This document shows positions 13,081-25,715 of a stretch of DNA of 64,000 bases, one piece after another; positions within the stretch are counted from its first letter, which is position 1, and every line of letters begins with the position of its first letter. The stretch is from Salvator merianae (lineage: Eukaryota; Chordata; Lepidosauria; Squamata; Teiidae). The position numbers were made by a program, and so were the translations under genes. The notes under the pieces are model-generated. The model saw nothing but the letters and a program-made list of their open reading frames with translations. It made no database searches and had not been told where the DNA came from. The stretch is from assembly GCA_003586115.2 (NCBI GenBank), contig QVOM02000042.1:41023483-41087482 (forward strand), in the 5' to 3' direction.

Positions 13081-13637
13081 AAACAATATGCCTGTTCTGA
13101 ATGCACAAGGATTGGTATGCAAAAGCTCTAAGGCAGGTCACTGTTTTTATTCACCCTTTGGGCTGCTTATTGATGAAACTAGTTTGTAACAACTCTACAT
13201 TGCTACCCACATCCCCCAATTCTGCTCGCTAAAACCCAGGCATTTAATGTTCTTTTTCCTCTCTCAGAGATCAAAAGTATCTGAAATTCTAATAGAACTG
13301 AGGAGGTGCATTCTGCTCTAAATTTTATTTCCACAGAAGCAAGGGGTAGAGAATGAAATATTTTACCTGGTTATTATGGCAGTGTGGAAGAGAGCATCCT
13401 TGAAGAACAAGTTGTTATGGTGAGTGGGAAGTAAAATTATATGTTTGCTCCTTTTTGTGTGAACACAAAAAGCAACCGGCTTTTAATAACTATGGCTGGC
13501 AACACTAAAGAGGAATGTGGATAGGTTTGGCTGGAAATGGGCTTGGTGGTGCACAATTTATGACCATGACAGGGTGATTTCTTCCTATGTTCTTTCAAAA
13601 CTTAAAACTGAATTGTATACATAAGAAAGATCCCTAT

Positions 13638-13905
13638 GGACCTTTCTGCACAAATCCTTAATACAGATTAAAGGTCCATGCAGTATACTTCTAAGTCTCA
13701 TAGATCTATGAGGCCCTGCACCCTGCTGGTCCACTCTGTCTGCATTAGACAGAGAGTATCTGGATTAAAGAGGCCTTAATTCAAATCACTGGGAGACCCA
13801 TTTAATTGGGTCTACCAGCTGACCAGCACAGCCCTGATCTAGAACACAGGAGGTGTGCAGAACGACTTCTGGGGCACTCACTACGCAACAAGCGCAAAAA
13901 GGCCC
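13638..13905. mobile_element. MITE with CCTTAATACAGATTAAAGG hairpin
   Basis: Begins GGACCTTTCTGCACAAATCC and ends GCGCAAAAAGGCCC. A small internal hairpin near the left end (CCTTAATACAGATTAAAGG) also occurs near the right end of the element at 38932-39335. Confidence 0.55.
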
Positions 13906-14001
13906 AAATTTTGATGACCATCTAAAATCAAACTTTTCTAGCACCAAACCATGTTTTATAAAGGCTTACTTTAATTTCAACTGATACTGTATTGTCACTA
14001 A

Positions 14002-14139
14002 GGCTGCATCCAGACATCGCTTAATTATTCCACTATATTTGGATATTCTGGAATAAAATATGGATATTCCAGAATATCCATCCTTTATTCCAGAATATCC
14101 AAATACAGCAGAATAAGTAAGTGATGTCTGGATGTAGTC
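14002..14139. mobile_element. 138-bp hairpin MITE, copy 1 (TAA duplication)
   Basis: Nearly the whole element is one inverted repeat: GGCTGCATCCAGACATC at the left and GATGTCTGGATGTAGTC at the right, with TGGATATTCTGGAATAAA arms around a short centre. TAA flanks it exactly at 13999-14001 and 14140-14142. The TAA duplication suggests PIF/Harbinger. Confidence 0.85.
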
Positions 14140-14334
14140 TAAGACAAAAGTTGACACAGAGAAACATTTTCCAGTACTATTCTATACTACTGTGTTCTTA
14201 TTACAGATTGAATAAAACTTCAGTCAGAAGCTGCCAGGGTGAAGATCTTGTACTAGAAACCTGCATGTCTCTGCATAAATATCCTAGATGGGAAGTCACA
14301 CTATGTTTGAAGTCTTGGGGGGAGGCGGGGCTAA

Positions 14335-14471
14335 GGATGCATCCAGACATCACTTACTTATTCCACTATATTTGGATAATCCAGAACAAAAGATGGATGT
14401 TCTGGAATATCCATGCTTTATTCCAGAATACCCAAATATAGTGAAATAAATAAGTGATGTCCGGATGCAGC
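14335..14471. mobile_element. 137-bp hairpin MITE, copy 2
   Basis: Second copy of the same hairpin, 195 bp downstream of the first. Ends GGATGCATCCAGACATC and GATGTCCGGATGCAGC. TAA precedes it at 14332-14334; the right flank is GAG, so the duplication is not preserved on that side. Confidence 0.8.
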
Positions 14472-15744
14472 GAGCAATTGACAATCATCCTGGGTCTCTA
14501 AGGCCAGGTGCATAGGTCAGCCTGTTTTTTGGGGAAAAAACCCAATAAATATTTCCAGATGATGTTGAATTTTGCTTGTATAGCTAAAGTATGTGCTTAG
14601 TTCATTCTTTATTATCCAATAACTGCCAGTTTTAACACTGAAACAGTTTCCAACTTCTGCAAGAACTTTCTCCAGTATAGCCAGCATGTTTGGTCCTCTG
14701 TGAACATCCAGAATTTCAAGGAAGTATTATGCATCACTGCAGTAAGATTACCACAGGAGGCAAAAATCAAATGTTTTTTGTCTGAGGGAAAAGGAGGCGA
14801 ACCAAACACATAAGCACAAAGAGAGAATGACATTCCACTCAAAGAAAGAAAACCTGTACCAACATATATAAAGAACAAATAGGAAGGAACAAACAAATCC
14901 CACAGCAGCAGCAAACACAAAGAAAAGAAAAATTCAAACAAACAACCCCACCCCCTAAAACAAAAAAACCCTTCATAATACCTGTTGGTCTTTCCTTCAG
15001 TCCAAAGGTATGCACCCCTTTTAGGCTGGAGAAGTAGGAAGAGTATGGCTTTTGGAATAGAAAAGGAAACAGGAACCTGGTGGAGGCACAATAGAAGCTC
15101 TCCAGCAGGGCTTAAATTCTTTCTGGTTCTAGAACAGGGCGAGAGATGGCCTGCTTTTGCAATGTACTGTTAGAAAGTGTAACACAGTTTTCAGAAGACA
15201 TTCTCTTCCATGCAGGAAGTAACTTTTCAATCTAATCCAGTAACTCATAAACATAGCCATAGCTACTAAAGCAAGCAATTGAGATATTCTTATTAGCTAA
15301 GGGGGGAGAAAGCAAATTGTCCTGCTTAAGTCAGTGTTATGTTCTATGATGGTTATGCTTAAATAATTCATTTCGCAGACCAGAAAAAAGCTGCTTTTCA
15401 TTGGCACAGAAAGTTAAGGCAGAATTAGACAACTAATCACTCTCACCTGCATAAAAATTACATATAATTACAAATTATATCTTTGATGAAATTCTTAAAA
15501 TACTCATTTTTTTTTTTAATTTGAAGATGACTGGAATTCTGTTTAACCAACTGCTTTGAAACTGAAATAAATATGAATAATAATATTCATACATCATTAT
15601 TTAATAATGATAAACATGGAATAACAATGTAATTTGACTAATTATATTAATAATTGTTATGAAATAATTAGGAGTTAATCTTGTAAGGAGAGATTCATAT
15701 GAATCTGAATTTGGTCAGGCACTTTTTTAAATTAATCAGGAATT

Positions 15745-15950
15745 TCTCTGAGTTTCAGTGTAGTATGTGAGACAGGCAGGATGCCTCTAAAGGCCATTTG
15801 CAGGGAGTCAAGAGCAGATGAAGATTTTGCCTTTTTCTTCTGCTTGAGATACTCAGAAGCAAGTGGTGGGCCGCTGCATGAGACAGGCTGCTGGACTAGC
15901 TGCGCTGTGGCCTGATCCAGCAGGGTCCTTTTACGTTCTTATGAGATGCT
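15745..15950 (+). mobile_element. CR1-type LINE 3' end
   Basis: Carries the characteristic reptile CR1 tail: CTGGACTAGCTGCGCTGTGG, then CCTGATCCAGCAGGGTCC, ending in GTTCTTATG. Severely 5' truncated. Confidence 0.75.
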
Positions 15951-16237
15951 TGTTTAAAAAATGGCAGTTGATGTTTTCTATCTCTGGCATCATGTTGAGA
16001 AGAAAAAAGGCAATGTATGAGTCCAAGGCTCACTGTTGTTTTGCACAAAAAACTAAACATTATAGAAGCACTGTCAGAATGTGAGGATAATTGTGGATAG
16101 GAAAGGAACAGAAGAAATGAATTCACAAGCTCCAGAAGAATGAAGCAAACACAAAGTGCTGAAATTATTAGTCAGCTTTATTTTGAAAGGAAAAGGAGCT
16201 GATGTTTTAAAATACCAATATGTGTTAATTGTCTCTA

Positions 16238-16700
16238 TGGCCTTTTCCACATTTTGTGTTGTTTTGGAATAAATCCCCAACAAGGGCCTGCTGTCCACAT
16301 GCTAGTGTGGACTGAAAGAGGCCCTGCCCCCCAATCATTCTTCATCTGCATTGGACAAAGAGTGGATAGGGCTAGGGCACTCAAAATGGCACCCTCACCT
16401 GGTATATCTGGAGACCTCAACAAAGAAATATACAACCAGCCGGACTACCTAGGCATGTTCAGTATACCACAGCAGACCCTTTTCAGCAGTGTTCCAAGAA
16501 GTGTCACCGGAAGTGTGTCCACCCTGAAAATGGCCTGGCTGGAAACTTCAAAGGGTCTGAGGGGCTCTTCTCAGTCACTGGTTGGGCCTGGAGCAGGATA
16601 GGCCATTCAGATTCGGATGGCCCTGTCCTCCTCCAGCAGCAACCCATCTCAGCAAGGGACAGTTGCTTGTTCCAGGACAGGGTGAGGGAAACAGTCTATG
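16238..16700. mobile_element. Probable MITE, left end only
   Basis: Left end GGCCTTTTCCACATTTTG resembles GGCCTTTCCACA ends elsewhere in the window. The interior (CATGCTAGTGTGGACTG) is similar to other elements. The right end is not resolved. Confidence 0.4.
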
Positions 16701-17452
16701 TGTGAAGCTCAAAAATCTATTCTAGTACTATCATAAACTCTGCCAGTTATTTAGGTAATTTCACATATTATATTTTGACATAGATTGATACCTGTTGAGA
16801 TGGAGAACGTGAATCTAAAGCTGTTGAACAAAGAAGTTGCAAAATGTGTGAAAAACACAGCATTTTTTAATGTGAGTCAACAACCAATTTCATTAATCTT
16901 AATTGTTTTAGCAAGCATTCAGTCTCCCAAAAGATCATTAAAATCTTATTAAGCCCTTTGAAGGCTGAAAAAATGTATTAACAACTTGTAAGCAATAGTA
17001 AGAGGTAAGTGGTCACATTTGTAAAACTATATAATCTTCATAAAAAAAAATCCCCAAATGACTCATCAACATTTACTTACTGGTTTTGGACTGTTTTAGC
17101 ATAAAACAGAAGGACTAGGAAATACCTAAAACATGGAACTGCTACATGATTAAAAAGGCAAATCTTTCTCATCTGACTCCACAAGGATTTATCAGTGCAC
17201 TTCTGTATTTCCCACAAGAGTTCATAAAGAAAATAAACAGAAAAAACTGGAAGCTTATAATTAGCGTACTTCCATTTTGTAAATAAAGTATGGAGCACAG
17301 TGGAAAGAGGAAATGTGCACAGATCACTAGAATCATCAACAAAAATCAGCAGTTGACTTAAATATTTACTGTTCATTTTGCATAATATACGATGCACTCA
17401 ATATCCGAAACAAAATTTCTGTGCATGCCCTATTAGCTCAGACACAATTTGT

Positions 17453-17979
17453 GGGCGTTTCCACACTGGCCAGTGCAGACTCCTTCTGGACCACACTCTG
17501 GAATGGAACAGAAGAGGTTCCGCCCCCTGCTAGGCTGCTCTGATAGCATTGGATGGAGCATAGCCTGGTCTAAGCATCCAAAATGGCCACCTAGACCAGA
17601 ATACCGGACAACCTGTTTTAACAGGTCTACTGGTGGTCTAGGGGCCTCTGAACAGAACAGGGAGACATGTGGAAGGGTGCACAACTTCCTGTTCAATGTT
17701 AGCAGGAGGACTTACTTCAGCAGTGCACCAAAAGGCACTGGCAAAATGGGTTCCCCTTTGGGCTCCGAGGCCAGAAACGTTCATTCCTGGCTGTCAGAGC
17801 CCTCGCAGCATGCTCCAAAGCTTGTGAAAACTTTAGGGTGGCACAGGGCCTGTCCCAGTATAGGCCATCCAAGTGCAGATGGCCTTGTTCCAGAACAGCT
17901 GGACTGTTCCAGCAGGGGGTCGTTCCAGTCAGAGTGACTGCACCTGGAGCAGTCCTGCCTCTGGAAGTGTGGAAACACC
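17453..17979. mobile_element. MITE, AGATCTTTTAAAACAGG family, inverted orientation
   Basis: Ends GGGCGTTTCCACACTGG and AAGTGTGGAAACACC, inverted. The interior AACCTGTTTTAACAGGTCTA is the reverse of the motif at 10835. No coding capacity, despite a 162-codon chance frame. Confidence 0.6.
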
Positions 17980-18589
17980 TATGGCTATAAACCATCCATG
18001 AAATGGGTTCCCTAAAGCCACTGTGGAGGTCTCTTTGGAACAGATCTGCTTCAGTGTGGGAGCACACTGGTAAGAAGGTGCTTTTATTCAGGCTTCAGCT
18101 AGCCCATAACAAGCAAGCAATAGTTACCAATTCTACAGTAGGCAAGTACTGAATCCCATTCCTTAGAGCCTTTTTTGACATTCTCCCTAAAGAGTGCAAC
18201 AGGCAGTCTTCCTGAAGTTGTCCCAAGCCTGGTTTTCAAATCATAGAATGTGATAGAATGATGGTCAGTTCCAGAGGGACTAGGGGCCCATCACTCTCAT
18301 GCTTGTTCACGTCCTGGCTTAGGTAGCTTACTCACCAGATTGGTATTTCCGTGAAAATTAATGCAGTTGTTAGACACTTCAGCTATTTTGGAGCTGCTTC
18401 TTTCAAGGAAAGTAGAAATTATTATGAAGTGGTTCCAGTTTCTCAGATGGTCACAGCTAGGGTCACTGTCATGTGCCTTTCATCTTTGTTAATACTGGTG
18501 GCATGATATTTTGCCACCAAGCTTGTCCCCAGCTCCTGACTGGCCCTTGCCCCCCCCAGCCCCGGGTCTCTTATGCTGAGAGTTTATGG

Positions 18590-19030
18590 TCATTTATTAA
18601 GCAAAGTTGCCTCCAGATGGCAAGAGACAATTCAAGATTGAAAGAAGATCCACAACTGAATCTTCCTGGTCCCATCAGATGGGAGAAATAATTGTGGTTT
18701 TACCATTGCTCCCAGGAGCTTTCAAAACCACCTCAGTTTGGGCTACCAGAAACCAGCTAAGCACTCACTCACTTCCCTTTGTTATGTTTTGCATGCTTGG
18801 CTGGCTTCCTATAGCCTGAAGCAAAGTAATTTCAAATGCTGGCAACAGATGAAGGTAGCATCGTTATTACACGAAATTTGACATCATTGCCGGATTTCCC
18901 GTAATAGTGATATTACAGGTTATTGGTTAATTAACCTGGGACTACATTGGGAATGCTATGCTTACATCTGGCATTCTCAGTACAGTACCAGGAGAATCAT
19001 AGATTTTAGTCTGCATCCGGTGCCACCCTA
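18590..19030. repeat. Dispersed repeat, copy 1 (pair with 28600-28980)
   Basis: Shares an ordered series of segments with 28600-28980: AGATGGCAAGAGACAAT, AAAGAAGATCC, the GTTTTGCATGCTTGGCT region, ATTATTAC, then the ATATTGGGAATAG-like segment. Probably an old non-autonomous DNA element. Family unknown. Confidence 0.6.
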
Positions 19031-20469
19031 ACAATAATCAAGGAATATTCTATGTGAATTAACATAGATTATACCATTGAATATTCAGCCTAAGTCTGTC
19101 CCAGATAGAAAGAACAAAATTTATCATCATAAGTGAAGAGCAAATAGTCTATAAGAGCTTTACATGCCCCTAGAATAATGTGATATTAATATAAGTGTGC
19201 TGTTTTGCATCTTATTCATACATTTTACTTTATTATTAGGACTGTTTTTACTTTAGAGCTTCATATTTCCATTGGTAACCCATTTTATGTTTGATTTTAT
19301 CTCAGAACACCAGTGGTGAACACCAGTTACATCCAATTTGATCGCTTTTATTTTCATACAGTAAGGTATACAATTTCCGTGTGTAATTTATATAGCTACA
19401 CCTCACAACAATTCTGTTAGAAATATAGTAATTATCTGAGAATAAAATCCTCTCACAAAATCATCAACAGTAGAAAAACATCTGTGACAACAAATAGTAT
19501 AAAACAATAAAAAATCCAAAGTTCATTAGAAACACCACAAATGGATAGCATATTAGACATTATTATTAAATAAATGCTTTGCTTGCACATAAATCACCGC
19601 CATAGCCACACCCTGGCTTAGGAAGCCATTACATCTTGGACCACCAAGGATTTAATTTATTTACTCGTGCAAAGTATTTTGCATGAGGTTTGGGAGGTTG
19701 GGGTAAACGATGATTGGGTCTGACAAGGCAGACCGCAACTCATGACTGACGTGACCCCTTCCTGGCCCGGACACATTTTCATTGCTAGCATTCTCGCTGG
19801 CCAGTGCAAATGCCAGGGTGGCATCCATAAGATTTGGCTAGTTGGATTCTGCTTTGAGTCTGGAGGGATTCTATTAATGAGAAAGACTCCAAAATGAACA
19901 CTTAGGCTAGGATATTATATATCCTAACATTCTCTGTGTTATTTTAATGTACCTCATTCAAATCGAAGAACGCGATTCTGTACTCATGACTTGAAGTAGA
20001 TTGGGTGCTTCTGAGTTGATTTATGAATCAATTGTCGTTCATCCTGTTCTCTTTTTTCCTTTCCTGATCATGAAGATGATGCAGTGGTGGTCTAGTAAAT
20101 ATTCCATTCATCTACCCATCACAGCTGCATATGTTTTGTTACCTTCTCCCTATCTGCTATAGTGGAACGCACTAAGGATAATGTTAACAGCGGGAAAATC
20201 TATCAGCCTTCACATTTTAAAACCCAATTGAATGGCAATGAGATAGATGTAATTGTGGCAAATTTTGGCATCTGCCTTGATAATCAAAGAACAGCACTCC
20301 ACTCTATAAAAACTGTACAATGTTCTTTGTGGCAAAAGAATTGATAACTAGATTAGGGTTGCCAAACACAATTGCTTTGGCCTGAAATGTCAATGACCAT
20401 AAGGAAGTTCCAGTTCCAGCAGGCAGACCAATCACACAGGACTTGCTCTTTATTCCAAAGCAAGCCCTG

Positions 20470-20700
20470 CTGTGTTCCTGGAGGACATAAGAACATAATC
20501 AGAGCCTTCCTGGATCAGGCCATATCCCATCTATTCCAGCGTTCTTCTCATGCAGTGGCTCACCAATTGCTCAACTGGGAATTCTCAAGCAGAAGAAAAA
20601 GGTAAAACCCTCACCTGCTCTTGACTCCCCCCTTACAAATGGTCTTAAAGGCATCTTGCATGTCTCTCCAACTTGGAGATAAACACAGGATTTCAGCCTG
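20470..20700 (-). mobile_element. CR1-type LINE 3' end
   Basis: The minus strand reads the CR1 tail: CTGGAATAGATGGGATATGG, CCTGATCCAGGAAGG, then GTTCTTATGTCC. Truncated. Confidence 0.7.
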
Positions 20701-20825
20701 AACTATTTAATAAGATGTTGGGAGTATAGAGGTTATATGCTACCCTGGATACTCTCCAAGGATACCATTTTTATATGTAATTCTTTTACCTGTCTCTCCA
20801 TTCTTGGTCTGAATAAAATGACGAG

Positions 20826-20975
20826 TGATTCCACATTGGTTGGCATACTGGATCACCAAGAATACTAAGGCCTCACTCCCACCCAGGGCCTTCCTTAGAC
20901 TGCACCAGCATGCCAAAGGGAGGCTCCTGGTATGCCTGCTGATCTGGTATACTGACCAGTGCAGAAATGCCCAAA
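20826..20975. mobile_element. Short MITE with GGCATACTGGATC ends
   Basis: Left GAGTGATTCCACATTGGTTG and right CCAGTGCAGAAATGCCC form an imperfect inverted pair, with CATACTGGATC and GATCTGGTATACTG immediately inside. Related to 61472-61639 and to the left end at 57977. Confidence 0.6.
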
Positions 20976-21081
20976 GTATGCTTGGTTATACTGATATAAT
21001 TGTCAATGCAGCAGCTGGAATAAAGTCAACTAGACTTTATACAAGAGAAGCAAGCAGAATGAATCTCATGAAGGAGCCTAA

Positions 21082-21480
21082 GGGCCTTTTTGCACTTTCC
21101 ACCTTAGAACAGGATAATTATTCTATTCTACGGTGGAACAGACCTCGCAGCGTGGTGACTATTCACACTGCAAGGCCTTGGAACAGACCAGCCGCAGGAT
21201 ACCAGCAGTTGCAGTGTGAATACTGGTGTCCTGGGCCATGACAGTGACCAGGAAACTTCCAGCCACTGCTACGGTGGACGGGAATGCTGCGTGATGGTGC
21301 AGTCACAGCTGCAATGGCACTGCACCACTCTGTGTTTGCACCCAGAAGAGGATGTAAATGCAGTGTAATGATTGGGAGCAGCTGTAGTCTACTCTTGATT
21401 GCCAGGCCCTCAGCGAAATGTAGAAGCATTTTACTAGTGAAGTGTCCCAATACTCACTAGCGTAAAGTGCAAAGAGGCCC
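21082..21480. mobile_element. MITE, GGGCCTTTTTGCACTTT family
   Basis: Ends GGGCCTTTTTGCACTTTCC and AAAGTGCAAAGAGGCCC, inverted. Flanks are TAA and TAT, so any 3-bp duplication has one mismatch. 399 bp, non-coding. Confidence 0.7.
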
Positions 21481-22212
21481 TATGTGTAATTCTATACCTA
21501 TCTATTCTGATACATAAATTTACTCCATCATAAGTCTTTAGAGGATTCTCACCTTATATGTCAATCTAACGCACTTCTCCTTAGTGATGAGCTCTCTGAA
21601 CACAAAGGATAAGCAGGCATCAAATTGTACCATGTATTATGGTTATTATTTTTGCTTTAGCACCTATTATTGTCATCTTCAAGCCATTGTGTGTGCAGCT
21701 TCTTTACCCTTCAATTAATTTGTAATTAGATGACTAAAGAAGTACTATAATCCAATAGATTTGGTTTTTCTCTACAGTTTCATAAAACTCCACCCCAAAA
21801 GGTCATAAACAGAACGAAGCACAGCTGCCTGGCTGTTCCACAAATTATCCATCATTTAGAGGCTAACCAAATGCCTTCCAGTATTTTCTGCAGCTTAAGA
21901 TAATTCCAAACCAAGTGATTCATCCAAAATTCACATTCTAATTTAATGAATACTGAGAACATAATTTACAGCTGAGGGAGCAACAAATTCTTCCTATTCT
22001 ATGGAGAATTAACACATTTGTGTCCCTTCCAATTTCTAAAGATTTCGAATAAAGTTCTCCTTTAGCCATAGTCCATGGATAGCACAGATAAGAAATTGCG
22101 GCTTACGTTTTTATCAAGTGTCCTCAGGTATAATTCTTTGTAATGTATAACAATGTTCTATCCAAATTATGATAAGCTAATGTAGTTTTCCCATCTCTTT
22201 CCCAATGAACTT

Positions 22213-22848
22213 AGGCTGTGTTCAGACAAAACAAAAGGTGCCTCAGAGAGACAGTGAGCCTTTTTGCACTGATCAGCTTAGAGTGGTAGAATTATACCAT
22301 TCTAAGCTGGTCAGCACCCAGTGGTGCGGCGGTCATTTGCACCGTGAGTGCTAGAATAGCCCTGTACCCGATCTCCAGCACTCACAGTGCAAATGCATGC
22401 CAGCTTACCACGACGGCAGCTGCGGAAACATCTGACTTGTTGCTGTGGTGGACAGGATGTGGCGTCTAACTGCACAGCCGCAATGCGGCCTTGCAGCATT
22501 CCCAACTGAACGCTGCTGACCAGGAACAATCCAGGTGCTCCCAGTCAATCTGTGGACAGCATTTTAGATGTCCACAGCTAGTAGCATCTGGGAGCGGCTG
22601 CAGGCAGTCCTGACTGCTGTGGCCACTGTGGAGTGTGGATGCACTTCAGTAGTAAGCGTCACTAACAAGTAAGTGTAAATAGGCCCAGTGTGTGGCCCTT
22701 GTGTTCCCGACCTTCTCTAATCCATCTTTTCTAGTATAGAATGTTCATGAGAGGGGGAGGGGCAGACTAGTGTATGAATAATCCCACCTCAAAACCTTCT
22801 CTAAGCCATCTCAGAGATGCTTTTGTTGTTGTGTGTGATCACAGCCTC
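22213..22848. mobile_element. Outer MITE split by a second MITE
   Basis: Outer ends GGCTGTGTTCAGACAAAAC and, at the right, TGTGATCACAGCC, inverted. Its left part (to 22255) and right part (from 22690) are contiguous in the related copy at 54850-55030, which shows that 22256-22686 is an insertion. Confidence 0.75.
22256..22686. mobile_element. Inner MITE nested in 22213-22848 (AGT duplication)
   Basis: Ends GAGCCTTTTTGCACTGATC and GTGTAAATAGGCCC. AGT is duplicated at 22253-22255 and 22687-22689. Removing the element with one AGT restores GAGACAGTGTGTG, as in the uninterrupted relative at 54985-55005 (read on the minus strand). Confidence 0.8.
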
Positions 22849-24107
22849 AGTACTTATTTTAGTATATATTCTTAAATGTTTCAAAAGACAGATAATGTAT
22901 GACATGGCCCTGAATTTATTACATTAAGGTAACCCAAGATGCACGCCTTACCCAAAGGCTCCAATTTTTAATGAAATACTCGAAATAAGTATGCAAGAAA
23001 AAAGAGTTGCTGCTGGTCAGGTCACCAGCAGATGACACCTCCTTCTGCTTCCCCAGGGTTCACTTACCTATGACAGGAACAGGAAGTGACAGCAGTGGCA
23101 GAAGCAGAGGTATCAGTTCCTTGGCAGAATATCTTTTCCTTCAAAGAAGGAAACTGGGGATGTGTTGGCAATGTATGCCTGTTTGAACTAAGAGTCAGGA
23201 AAGGGGTCTCCTTTGAGGAGTTATCTTCTCATTGGCCCTCTTCTCCTGTGGAAGGGAAGTATGACTGGCCTTGGTTGGTACAAGGGAAATTGTGGTGGGT
23301 GATTGAAGTATGGCTTGATTGCAACAAGGATCCGCTTCATCTAAACCTACATCCAAAAAATTTGACTAAATGTCAGCATTTGATAACAGACATTAATGTA
23401 AAACAACCATATTGCTGCTTCTGCTTACACTTCTTTTTTTTTTCCAGTGCTGTAAAATCATTTTTGACATTAGCCACAGCACTGATGTAGGCCCAATGGT
23501 ACTACAAATCTCTATCATAAGTACATGTGTGGCTATGTTATTACTGCATTATATGACATTTCTAGACATAAATTATACTTCCTACCAAAATTGGGAAAGC
23601 TGTTGCAGAGTATGATGAGTTCTATATTTAAATGTCATTAGATAACAGTTAAGTGGAAGTTATAAGAACCTTGCAGGGGTGTCTGTGCGTTCCAATGAAA
23701 ATGTCTCCCTCTAGGGGCTTGCTGGATATCAAATCAGGCATTGAACCCATTACACTTTAACAAGTTAGGAATTCCAAATGACTGGATTCATTCCTGACTA
23801 TGTGGAAATATTTTCTTTATTAATTTGGATTTTAGAGTAACAATTTTAACAATCCATTCAAATAAGAACCAATAAAACCTAAAAACAACAAACAAAATCA
23901 CATTACACCACCGCTGGGGTTCAGCCAGAGCTTACAAATCAACAAATGTATTTCTCTAATGCAATATGAGATTTGCACTTAGCATTCGTCTACTTTTTTT
24001 AAAAAAAAAATCATTATATTGCAATAGGAAATAGTTGTTCTTTGGTCATGAAACTTTACAAATACTGTATTATTATTGTAAGTAAAAAAAAAAAAATGCT
24101 TATGAAT

Positions 24108-24472
24108 GAGATATGTGCAAATTTGGTTCGTGTTCGACCAGTTTGAATCAAACCAAACAGGTCAACCAATTCAAACTGAACTGAACTACCTCTTGTTCAA
24201 AAGGGCTGGTTTGATTCAAACCAAACCAGGTGTGTTTGGGTGAACTGTTTCAAAATTGACATAATCTGGCTCTTTAAATAGGGCTTTTTAAAATATATTT
24301 TAATGTGTATTTTTTTTTATTTTTTTTTTACATTTGAACAGTTTGTGAACTGTTCAAGGTTCAATTTAAACTGGTCAAACTCATTCAATCTGGTTCTAGA
24401 TCGAACCAAACTCAATGAGCTTTGGTTCAATTCAGATCAAACTTATAAACTTGAGTTTGTGCCCATCACTAT
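24108..24472. mobile_element. (G)ATGTGCA MITE, copy 2
   Basis: Left GAGATATGTGCAAATTTGG, right GTTTGTGCCCATCACTA. The interior is made of GGTTTGATTCAAACC-like inverted motifs, as in copy 1. Confidence 0.65.
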
Positions 24473-24479
24473 TACAGAC

Positions 24480-25315
24480 TGTATGGGGGGAAACTCAGTC
24501 CAGAAAATATTTACTTATGCGTCACTGACTACACTAACACTCTTGATTGTGAGCATCAAAACAAATTCTGGCAAGCTCTTAAAGAGATGGGAGTACCAGG
24601 CTACCTTACCTGTCTCCTGAGGAACTTGTATACGGGCCAAGAAGCAACAGTTAGAACCAAACATAAAAAAATGCTTAGTTCAAGATTGGAAAGGAGAATG
24701 ACAAGGCTGTACATTTCCACCCTATTTATTTAATTTATATGCATAGTACATGCAAAATGCCAGGCTAGATAAATCAAAAGCTGGAATTAAGATTGCCTGG
24801 AGAAATATCAATGACCTTAGATATGCAGGTGATCCCACTGATGGCGGAAAGTAAAGAACAATTAAGGAGCTTCGTAATGAGGGTGAAAGAGGAGAATGCA
24901 AAAGCTAGCTTGAAGCTCACCATTAAAAGAAAAAAAGAAAAAAACCTAAGATAATGGCAATTGGTGGAGCTGGAGAAGACTTTTGGGATTCCTTTGGGCT
25001 GCAAGATGACCAAATCAGTCAATAATAAAGGAAATCAACTCTGACTGTTTACTTGAAGAACAAATACTGAAGCTCAAATACATTGACCCCATAATCAGAA
25101 AGTGGGGCTTATTGGGAAAGACTCTGAAGCTGGGAAAGACTGAATGCAAAAGGAGAAGGGGACAGCAGAGGATGAGATGAACAGATAGCGTCATGGAACC
25201 AACGAACGTGAGCTTGGGCAAACTTTGGACATTAGAGTACAGAAGGGCCCGGTGTGCTATGTCTGTGGGGTCATGAAGAGTTGGGCATGTCTTAACAATT
25301 GAACAACAAGTCCCC
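24480..25315 (+). mobile_element. BovB-type RTE LINE remnant
   Basis: Plus-strand fragment of an RTE-clade LINE that most resembles BovB. Reverse-transcriptase pieces appear in order: the frame around 24555-24640 (WQALKEMGVPGYLTCLLRNL, then YTGQEATVRT), then AGIKIAWRNINDLRYAGD near 24780-24835, where the catalytic YADD has become YAGD. The C-terminal part follows at 25080-25200 (IRKWGLLGKTLKLGKTECKR, then RRGQQRMR). The 3' end (GGGGTCATGAAGAGTTGG, then TTGAACAACAA) matches the BovB tail as I remember it. The frame is interrupted several times and part of the palm is deleted. BovB is abundant in squamates and ruminants. It is dead and not part of any PCSK5 transcript. Confidence 0.85.
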
Positions 25316-25533
25316 TCTAGAGACTACTGACATAAATATTGACTAATGCCTAGTAAATTTCCTCTTCATTTGGGTTCAAATGGAACAAGGGGTCTATGGC
25401 AAGGAAAAGATTACATCTTCTGTCCAAGGGAAGTCTGAATATTGTGGTTATGATGAAGTTGGAGCTTTCCTGGTAGTGCTCATTTCCTGTCTTTTTCTTA
25501 CAATAGCCCTCTGAAGCAATAGCATGAGATTTA

Positions 25534-25715
25534 GGACTTTTCTGCACTTCACGTAAAATGGGTTTAAGAAGGACATCCAGAAGCCTTCTTTCTGAAACTT
25601 AGTGCAGACTAGAGAGGCCCCACCCCCTGCTAGTATGCTCTGTCTGCACCATATGGAGCGTAATTTGGATCAGGAGGCCCAAAGTGGCCTCCTGGTCTGA
25701 TATAGATCCAGAATT
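25534..25715. mobile_element. Partial MITE
   Basis: Left end GGACTTTTCTGCACTTCACG, and interior CCCCTGCTAGTATGCTCTGT shared with 17520 and 58060. Right end missing. Confidence 0.45.

Noticed and set aside
12734..13141. Cys-rich 135-codon frame resembling a secreted peptide
   Set aside because: Covers a MITE with CTGCAGCTG-rich interior; no signal peptide or splice support.
14612..15091. 159-codon open frame on the minus strand
   Set aside because: Phe/Leu/Cys-rich composition from T-rich sequence, no recognisable domain, no splice context; a chance frame in intron.
17449..17937. 162-codon open frame
   Set aside because: Lies wholly within a non-autonomous DNA element with inverted ends and has overlapping frames on the other strand.
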